Shown in pieces: positions 58,094-64,000 of a stretch of 64,000 bases of DNA. Origin of the DNA: Alphaproteobacteria bacterium. Its GTDB lineage: Bacteria > Pseudomonadota > Alphaproteobacteria > Caulobacterales > Maricaulaceae. Location: NCBI GenBank assembly GCA_024742735.1, contig JANSXV010000003.1, forward strand, positions 372,001 through 436,000. The letters are read 5' to 3'. Position 1 is the first letter of the stretch, and each line of letters starts with the position of its first letter. Below the pieces are notes generated by a model. It was given only the letters and a program-made list of their open reading frames with translations, did not search any database and had not been told where the DNA came from. Position numbers and translations under genes: made by a program.

Positions 58094-59817
58094 GCCGCCG
58101 CCTCCCGCGCAAGCTGGGCCAGCGCGCCGGGGTTGGAGACCGGCAGTCGCGCGTACCGCGCGCCCATGTCCTGGGCTAGCGTTCGAGCGGCGTCCGATCC
58201 ACGCTTGGAGACATCGACCAGCACCACCGGATAGCCCGATGTGCGCAGCTGGCGGCCGGCCTGACGGGCCTCGGCCTGGGCGATCTCCCGGCCGGCTCCG
58301 CCATCGCGGGTGATATTCGCCGCGCCGTCAGTCAGAAAGACAAGGGTCGGGCTTCGCCCTTGACGGGTCGCGGCCTGCGCCGCGGCGTCCGCAGCCTGTA
58401 TCGCGGCGGCCAGCGGCGTGCCGCCTCCACCGGGAAGCGCGGCGAGGCTTCGCTTGGCGCGCGCCAGCGAACGGGTGGACGGCAGCAGCATGTCCGCCCC
58501 AGCGCCGCGGAAGGCGATCACCGCCACATGGTCGCGCCGCACATAGGATTGGGCGAGCATCAGCTCGACAGCGCCTTTGGCCTCCGACAGCCGGTTGAGC
58601 GCCAGCGAGCCGGAGGCGTCGACCACGAAGATCGTCTCGCTCTCCGAGCGCGGCTTGAACCGCTTGATGCGAAAATCCTCCCGGCGGACCTCGATGGCCG
58701 GCCCGGGAGCGAAGCGCTTCAGACCCCGGCGGCGCACCCGGCCCCAGGGCGCCGCCGCGCGCAGGGTCGCCAGAAGGTCAAGTCTGCGACCTTCACCAGG
58801 ATTACCGCGCATGGCGCCTGCCGGACGGCCTCGAAGCCCGGCCCGCTGCATTGCGCCCGCCTTGCCGGCTCCGCCCGCCTTGGGTGCGGCGGCGCCGGCC
58901 TCCAGGCGGGCCAGCAATCCTTCCGGCAGAGCGGCGCGAGCAGCCTCGGTCGTGATTTCGGTCAGATCATCTAGGCCTGGACGCTCGTCGTCGCCGGCGT
59001 CGGGCGTGTCGTTCGCGGCTTCGGGCTCGCCTTCAGGGCCCTGGTCCTGCTCCGCCTCGGCCTGCTCTTCGCGCGCCGGCATCTGGGTGGCGCGCGGCGC
59101 AAGCACGAGACGGGCGACCAGCGACAGGTCCTCCTCGGCCACCTCGTCGCGGTTATCGAGTGCAGCGGCCGCACGCGCGGCCCTGAGCGCCAGGATCACC
59201 GGGCGAAGGCTGTCGATCCCAAGCGCCAGAGCTGCAGCTGTGAGCACAGGCTCCGCATCGCCGTTCAGGATATGCGGCAGGCGCACCTTCGCCATGGTCA
59301 GCATTTCAGGATCAAGCAGCGGGCCTGCGGTGATCGCGCTCAGCGCCGTGTTGGAAAGATCAACGTGAAACGCCAGCCGATCCGCGAGCGTCGCGGGCGT
59401 GGCCTCATCAGGCTCGCTGCTCTCATCAAGAGCGATCAACAAGGGCGGCGAAGGCCCCTCGATAGCCGCCGCCAGTCGGCTCGCAAGGCCCGGGCTCGCC
59501 CGCTCCGCCATGGCGATGACGCCGACACCGCCCTCGATTCCAGCAAGAAGGCCAGGCGTGCGTACCGGCCTGCCGGCCTTCAGGGTCGCGGCCAGGTCCA
59601 GACCGCCGAAGAGGGCCTCGTCATTGATGTTGGCCGGAACCCGCCGCCAGGGCGCATCGTCCTCCAGCAGGGCGCGGAATCCATCGAGCCAGGCGTCTCG
59701 AACGGGCCCCGATCGTGCGGTGAGAACCATCCCGCCAAGACCGGGGTCGATCGCAAGCAGTGCGGCCGCCAGACGCGCATCGGCCCAGGGACCCGGCGTT
59801 TGGCCGCCATCGGTCAT
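58090..59817 (-). CDS. bchD: magnesium chelatase subunit D
   Basis: BchD forms the two-ring AAA+ complex with BchI. The 575 residues consist of an N-terminal AAA-like domain without a good P-loop, a central acidic/Pro-rich linker (EEQAEAEQDQGPEGEPEAAND) and a C-terminal von Willebrand A domain with the MIDAS motif FVVDASGSLALNR and FLTDGAANI. Overlap ATGA with bchI upstream and bchO downstream. Confidence 0.96.
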   Translation of the reverse strand: MTDGGQTPGPWADARLAAALLAIDPGLGGMVLTARSGPVRDAWLDGFRALLEDDAPWRRVPANINDEALFGGLDLAATLKAGRPVRTPGLLAGIEGGVGVIAMAERASPGLASRLAAAIEGPSPPLLIALDESSEPDEATPATLADRLAFHVDLSNTALSAITAGPLLDPEMLTMAKVRLPHILNGDAEPVLTAAALALGIDSLRPVILALRAARAAAALDNRDEVAEEDLSLVARLVLAPRATQMPAREEQAEAEQDQGPEGEPEAANDTPDAGDDERPGLDDLTEITTEAARAALPEGLLARLEAGAAAPKAGGAGKAGAMQRAGLRGRPAGAMRGNPGEGRRLDLLATLRAAAPWGRVRRRGLKRFAPGPAIEVRREDFRIKRFKPRSESETIFVVDASGSLALNRLSEAKGAVELMLAQSYVRRDHVAVIAFRGAGADMLLPSTRSLARAKRSLAALPGGGGTPLAAAIQAADAAAQAATRQGRSPTLVFLTDGAANITRDGGAGREIAQAEARQAGRQLRTSGYPVVLVDVSKRGSDAARTLAQDMGARYARLPVSNPGALAQLAREAAA

Positions 59818-60821
59818 TGCCCGAAGACCTCCTGGAGCCCGCGCTCGATCCGGGCGGACGATCCTGCGTCATCCAGCGGGTCACGGCGCAGCCTGTGCCT
59901 TAGCGCGGCGGGCGCGACCGACCTGAGATGGTCGACAGAGACTGCGTCGGCCTCGTCCAGCGCCGCCTGGGCGCGCGCGGCACGCAGCAGCGTCAACTCG
60001 CCTCGCAGCCCGTCGGCGCCGAGCGCCAGGCACAGCTCTGAGGCCTTGCGCAGGACCGCCTCGTCCGAATCAAGGGTCTTGAGACGATCCTTGGCGTCCA
60101 GAATTCTTGAGCGAAGCCGGCTTTCCGCGTCAGCCCACTGGGCGCAGAAGGAGTCCGGGTCGCGCTCAAAGGCGTCGCGCCGGCGGACGACCTCGACGCG
60201 CATGTCGATCTCCCGGGGCGTCGCGACCTCGACCGAAAGACCGAACCGGTCCAGCAGCTGCGGGCGCAGTTCACCTTCTTCCGGGTTGCCGCTGCCGACA
60301 AGGACAAAGCGCGCCGGGTGGCGCACGCTGAGCCCGTCGCGCTCCACGACATTCTCGCCCGTGGCCGCGACATCGAGCAGCAGATCGACGATATGGTCTT
60401 CCAGCAGGTTGACCTCGTCGATGTAGAGAAAGCCGCGATTGGCCCGCGCAAGAAGCCCGGGCTCGAACGCCTTCTCACCCTTGCGCAGCGCCTTTTCGAT
60501 ATCGAGCGCGCCGACCACCCGGTCTTCCGTCGCCCCGAGGGGCAGGTCAATGACAGGCGTCGGCTTGAGGGTCTGGGCTCCGCGCTGACGGTCTTGGCCG
60601 TCGATCGGCGGATCGCCCGGCGCGGCGTTATAGGGATCGGACTCATAAGTCTCGATCGGCGGCAGCAAGCCAGCCAGGGCGCGCACCGCCGTCGACTTCG
60701 CCGTTCCCCGATCCCCAAAGATCAGCACGCCGCCGACCCGGGGCTCGACACAGGCGATCAGCAAGGCCTGCTTCATATCGTCCTGCCCGACGATGGCGGA
60801 GAACGGAAAGGGTGATGTCAT
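59814..60821 (-). CDS. bchI: magnesium chelatase ATPase subunit I
   Basis: BchI is the AAA+ motor that drives Mg2+ insertion. The 335 residues carry Walker A as [14 protein letters not shown], Walker B as [17 protein letters not shown], sensor 1 in [22 protein letters not shown] and the arginine finger. It heads the bchIDO-crtIB-tspO transcript. A perfect PpsR palindrome lies 33-50 bases upstream of its ATG. Confidence 0.97.
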   Translation of the reverse strand: MTSPFPFSAIVGQDDMKQALLIACVEPRVGGVLIFGDRGTAKSTAVRALAGLLPPIETYESDPYNAAPGDPPIDGQDRQRGAQTLKPTPVIDLPLGATEDRVVGALDIEKALRKGEKAFEPGLLARANRGFLYIDEVNLLEDHIVDLLLDVAATGENVVERDGLSVRHPARFVLVGSGNPEEGELRPQLLDRFGLSVEVATPREIDMRVEVVRRRDAFERDPDSFCAQWADAESRLRSRILDAKDRLKTLDSDEAVLRKASELCLALGADGLRGELTLLRAARAQAALDEADAVSVDHLRSVAPAALRHRLRRDPLDDAGSSARIERGLQEVFGQ

Positions 60822-60853
60822 AAAGGCGCTCTGCGTTCGCTAGGGGCCTTGAG

Positions 60854-60871
60854 TGTCCAACATGTTGGACA
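60854..60871. promoter_or_regulatory. perfect-palindrome PpsR/CrtJ operator, bchI / ATP-grasp gap
   Basis: TGTCCAACATGTTGGACA is an 18-bp perfect palindrome and an exact TGT-N12-ACA site. A second half-site pair TGT-N11-ACA overlaps it (60864-60880, ending TTCCACA). It lies in the 224-bp divergent gap. A near-match TGTAAATCTCCATTGACG at about 60983-61000 stands closer to the ATP-grasp gene. Confidence 0.88.
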
Positions 60872-61045
60872 GTTCCACAATGGATAATGCCGGATCCCTG
60901 CGGCGCCCGCACGCTACAAGAGCGCGCGCCAGGCCAACCCACTCACGGTGTTAGGGCTTATCTCGACGGCCCTCGGGCCATCGTGTAAATCTCCATTGAC
61001 GCTTTCATCCGCGTATCCGGTTTGAGCGGAGAAAGGAGCGTGTTC

Positions 61046-62245
61046 ATGGGCCTCACCATTCTTCTGACCCTGGGACGGCTCCCCAAGGGCCTGGAATTGG
61101 CGCGCGCACTCCACGCCGCCGGGCATCGTGTTTTCGTTGCTGATCCTTTCAAACTGCACCTCTGCCGGCCTTCGCGGGCGGTGGCGAAATGCTTCATGCC
61201 TCCGGCTCCAGCCTTACACCCCGCTGAATACCTGGACGCCTTGATCGACATTGTCCGCACGCATTCGGTCGATCTGATCATCCCGGTTTCCGAAGAAGTG
61301 ATGCACGTGGCTCAGCTCAGCGGTCGGCTGCCCAAGGGGACCCGGCTTCTTTGCCCGCCGCCGGCGAGGCTTCAGCAGCTTCACGACAAGTCCGAAATCA
61401 TGGCGCTCGTCGAGGCGGCGGGCCTCACCGCGCCAAAAACCTGTCTCGGCGATGATCCCGATTGCACCGAGCTTATGGGTCAGGCGCAAACGGTCGCAAA
61501 GCCGCGCTTTGGCTGTTCAGGCGGAGGCCTGCGCTTTCTTGAAGCCGGCGCAGCGCTGGATGCGGCGCTGAAGCGCCCTGACTGGGTGATTCAGCAGCGC
61601 ATAAGCGGTGAGGAGCGCAGCACGCTAACATTCTGCCGGGACGGCGAGGTTCTCGCCCATGTCACCTACAAAGGGCTGATTTTCTCCGGCACAGTCTCGG
61701 TGTGCTTTGAACGTGTGGACCACCCCGCGATCGAGGCCTGGACGCGGCGGTTTGCAGATCATACCAGGCACACAGGCTTCATCGCCTTCGACTTCATCGA
61801 GGATGCTGACGGGACGCCCTGGCCGCTGGAATGCAATCCGCGGCTTACCAGCGGCATCCACTTCATGGATCCGTCAGACCTGGCGGCCGTCGTGACGGGA
61901 CATGCGCTGGAAGGACCCGTTCGAGTCAGACCGCAAAGACGGTTCCAGGAAGGTCATACCGCGCTGACGATGGCCTATGGCCGGATCACCCGCCCGAAAG
62001 CCTTCTGGCGCGCGCTCAGGACCGTCGCCAGCGCCCGCGACGTGCTCTGGTCGCTGAGCGACCCTTTCGTCTTTCCTGCGATGACGCCCATGTCCTGGCC
62101 AGTGCTTGAACAGGTGCTCTTCAAGGGCCGCACTTTCGGTCAGGCCGCGACCTTTGACATTGAATGGACGCCGCCCCTTTGGAACGGCTTCGGCGACCAG
62201 GCTGGCGCGCCATCCGGTCAGCCTGCGCGAGCGGAAGCCTCATGA
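61046..62245 (+). CDS. ATP-grasp domain protein of unknown substrate
   Basis: This 399-residue protein has an ATP-grasp fold. An N-terminal pre-ATP domain (MGLTILLTLGRLPKGLELARAL) starts like carbamoyl-phosphate-synthase-type ligases. The nucleotide lid is AKPRFGCSGGGLRF, VIQQRISGEERS follows, and the metal site is WPLECNPRLTSGIHF (Glu and Asn). Such enzymes join a carboxylate to an amine or thiol through an acyl phosphate. AAAGGAG precedes the ATG at 61046. It diverges from bchI across the PpsR palindrome, so it may be light- and oxygen-controlled. I cannot name the substrate. Its 3' end overlaps the P450 gene by 28 nt. Confidence 0.82.
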   Translation: MGLTILLTLGRLPKGLELARALHAAGHRVFVADPFKLHLCRPSRAVAKCFMPPAPALHPAEYLDALIDIVRTHSVDLIIPVSEEVMHVAQLSGRLPKGTRLLCPPPARLQQLHDKSEIMALVEAAGLTAPKTCLGDDPDCTELMGQAQTVAKPRFGCSGGGLRFLEAGAALDAALKRPDWVIQQRISGEERSTLTFCRDGEVLAHVTYKGLIFSGTVSVCFERVDHPAIEAWTRRFADHTRHTGFIAFDFIEDADGTPWPLECNPRLTSGIHFMDPSDLAAVVTGHALEGPVRVRPQRRFQEGHTALTMAYGRITRPKAFWRALRTVASARDVLWSLSDPFVFPAMTPMSWPVLEQVLFKGRTFGQAATFDIEWTPPLWNGFGDQAGAPSGQPARAEAS

Positions 62246-63606
62246 GGGCGCACCGTCATCCGGATCTGCTCGGCCGGCCGGGTGGTCAGGCGCGCGGCCG
62301 GACGAACGGCGTGCGGGTCAAGCAGCTCGAAGTCGAACCGGCGCGCCAGACCGGCCAGAATCAGGACCGCCTCGACCGCGGCGAACCCAGCGCCGATGCA
62401 GGTGTGCGGACCGGCGCCGAACGGGATGTAGGCGTTCTGCTGGATGTCCGCTTCGCGGCCCGGCATGAAGCGATCCGGATCGAAAACGTCCGGCTTGGTC
62501 CAGTAGGACTGGTGCCGCTGAAGGGTCCAGGGCGAGATCATCAGGAGCGCGCCCTTGCGCACCTTGTGGACTCCGATGGTCTGAGGCTCAAGCGCGACGC
62601 GGGGCATGAAGGTGATGGGCGGGTAGAGCCGCAAGGTCTCCCGGAAGATGCTGCGGGCGAAGACCATCTTGCGCACCGCCTCGAAGGTGATCTCACCCTC
62701 GCCCGCCACTTCGGCGACCTCCTCGCGCAGGCGCGCCAGAACCCGCGGCCACCGCGCCAGGATATAGAACGCCCAGGTGAGCGCGCTCGCCGTCGTCTCG
62801 TGGCCGGCCAGGAAGAACACGCCCAGCTGATCGATCAGCTCCTCGCGGGTGAACGCCTCGCCGGTATCGGCGTCCCGCGCGGCGATCACCTCGCTGGCGA
62901 TGTCGTCGTAGGCGCCGGGTCCGGCGGCGATGTGCGCATCGATCAGCTCGCCCAGATGACTGCGGATGCGCGCGCAGGCCGCAAGGACATCGGCCTCCTG
63001 GCGCACCTTCGACCAGGCCGGATCGACGATCAGCCTCCAGATCTTCACCTGCGCGACGCCGCGCTCGAAGATCGCAAAGTCCTCGAAAACGTCGCGGGAA
63101 ATGCGCGCGTCAAGCGAGGTGGAGAACACCGTGCGGCAGATGATGTCCGCCGTCAGCTCGCTCATTACTTGATCGAGCGAAACCACCGCCCCGCTTCCCG
63201 CAGCATCGGCCAGCTTGGCGCTATGGTCGGCGACAGCCGCCTGCATCGCGCCGAAGGCGAGGCTGAGACGCATCTTGGAGAAGGCGGGGTCGATCATGGC
63301 CCGCTGTCGGCGCCATTTCTCCCCGTCAGACACGAAAATGGAATCCCCGATCAGCGGCTCCAGCGCGCCGACCATCAGGTCGCTTTTGGGATAAACGCTC
63401 TTTGTGTCCTGCAGGATCGTTCGCACAAGATCGGGATCGTTGAACAGCTTAATGGACCGCCGCGAAAAGCCGAGCTCGCCGACCTTCATGGAGAAGGCTT
63501 CTCCGGGCAGCAGGCTGAGCAAGTCACCATCCCCGCGCCAGACGGTCCGCAGCAGGGACAGAACCGCAGGCAGTTTGGACGGACGGGGCGGCTTGAAGTC
63601 TTCCAT
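62218..63606 (-). CDS. cytochrome P450
   Basis: The 462-residue soluble P450 has the I-helix FLAGHETTASALTW, the K-helix ETLR (SIFRETLRLYPP), a PERF-like DPDRFMPGRE and the haem loop FGAGPHTCIGAGFA with the proximal cysteine. It looks like the CYP102/CYP4-like bacterial class rather than CYP51. No redox partner gene is adjacent. It converges with the ATP-grasp gene. A link with carotenoid or lipid chemistry is possible, but nothing in the sequence fixes the substrate. Confidence 0.92.
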   Translation of the reverse strand: MEDFKPPRPSKLPAVLSLLRTVWRGDGDLLSLLPGEAFSMKVGELGFSRRSIKLFNDPDLVRTILQDTKSVYPKSDLMVGALEPLIGDSIFVSDGEKWRRQRAMIDPAFSKMRLSLAFGAMQAAVADHSAKLADAAGSGAVVSLDQVMSELTADIICRTVFSTSLDARISRDVFEDFAIFERGVAQVKIWRLIVDPAWSKVRQEADVLAACARIRSHLGELIDAHIAAGPGAYDDIASEVIAARDADTGEAFTREELIDQLGVFFLAGHETTASALTWAFYILARWPRVLARLREEVAEVAGEGEITFEAVRKMVFARSIFRETLRLYPPITFMPRVALEPQTIGVHKVRKGALLMISPWTLQRHQSYWTKPDVFDPDRFMPGREADIQQNAYIPFGAGPHTCIGAGFAAVEAVLILAGLARRFDFELLDPHAVRPAARLTTRPAEQIRMTVRPHEASARAG

Positions 63607-63667
63607 CGTGTCGCACGCGCCCCTTCACCTGTCCTGATACGCTCAATCGAAGACAAGGCGTCCGCCC

Positions 63668-64000
63668 ATGCCCATACATGACGTATTCATCGTCTTCATC
63701 GCCCTTCATATAGCCACGGGCGCTCCAGGGCTAATCGGTTTCTGGGTCCCTGTCGCCGCACGCAAGGGGGGAAACCTGCATCGGCTATCGGGGCGATTCT
63801 TCGCCGTCTCCATGCTGCTGACGGCCACCTCGGCCATGACCATGGCCAGCCTGACCCTTTGGCGGCCCATGGAGACGCACCCGCACCTGCTTCACCATAC
63901 CGACTTTTCCGACCCTGTTCTGGTGCGCGGCATCTTCGGCTGGATGATGCTGTATCTTGCGATCCTGACAATCAATCTGGCCTGGTATGGCTGGCGGGCC
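63668..64000 (+). CDS. DUF2306-like membrane protein, 3' end outside window
   Basis: An open frame from the ATG at 63668 runs to the window edge (111 codons). The start MPIHDVFIVFIALHIATGAPG is followed by LIGFWVPVAARKGGNLHRLSGR. Three helices are visible, with conserved His-Thr-Gly and His-Arg residues as in DUF2306 proteins. It diverges from the P450 gene across 61 bp. Function unknown. Confidence 0.65.
   Translation, partial: MPIHDVFIVFIALHIATGAPGLIGFWVPVAARKGGNLHRLSGRFFAVSMLLTATSAMTMASLTLWRPMETHPHLLHHTDFSDPVLVRGIFGWMMLYLAILTINLAWYGWRA

Overview
This window is high-GC alphaproteobacterial DNA dominated by an almost complete photosynthesis gene cluster (PGC, about 17.8-61 kb). It carries genes for bacteriochlorophyll a, purple-bacterial carotenoids, a type-2 reaction centre and LH1. 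The only Mg-protoporphyrin ester cyclase present is the O2-dependent AcsF type, which together with PpsR/PpaA regulators suggests an aerobic anoxygenic phototroph. The flanking order trpF-trpB-trpA-accD-folC and aroA-rpsA-ihfB, plus a FYDLN-acid protein gene, is typical of Alphaproteobacteria. A Caulobacterales/Maricaulales-like host is a guess.

Layout. 1-95: 5' end of a thioesterase gene. 390-4286: nth, then folC, accD and trpA on the minus strand. 4418-8668: a plus-strand four-gene operon between trpA and trpB. It encodes a small GG-leader peptide, a radical SAM/SPASM enzyme of the cyclophane-forming type, an exported PDZ metallopeptidase and a JmjC-type oxygenase. I read it as a RiPP (triceptide-like) pathway inserted into the trp operon. 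8731-17565: trpB, trpF, ihfB, rpsA, aroA, a FYDLN protein, tRNA-Ala(GGC), tdk and nupC. 17757-18431: a lipoprotein cytochrome c.

PGC proper. Minus strand 18441-24666: small membrane protein, bchP, PucC-family gene, bchG, ppsR, ppaA. Plus strand 24987-41238: bchFNBHLM-lhaA-puhABC-orf97-acsF-puhE-hemA-idi, a tightly coupled superoperon. Minus strand 51389-41235: crtE-crtF-bchCXYZ-pufBALM-DUF2269. Plus strand 51476-53862: crtD-crtC. Minus strand 60821-53859: bchI-bchD-bchO-crtI-crtB-(39 aa ORF)-tspO-(49 aa ORF). Four PpsR/CrtJ-type operators (TGT-N12-ACA) lie in front of bchG, bchC, between crtE and crtD, and between bchI and an ATP-grasp gene. pufC, pufX, pufQ, crtA, bchE and puc genes are not seen in the window.

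61046-64000: an ATP-grasp gene sharing the bchI control region, a cytochrome P450 and the start of a DUF2306-like membrane protein gene. Together the genes take succinyl-CoA/glycine (HemA) and IPP/DMAPP (Idi) to BChl a and carotenoids and build RC-LH1. The lipoprotein cytochrome c is a candidate electron donor. Points most worth a second look are the RiPP operon in the trp locus, the ATP-grasp gene under a perfect PpsR palindrome, two unlisted mini-proteins flanking TspO, the N-terminally extended BchF and the deep crtD/crtC overlap.
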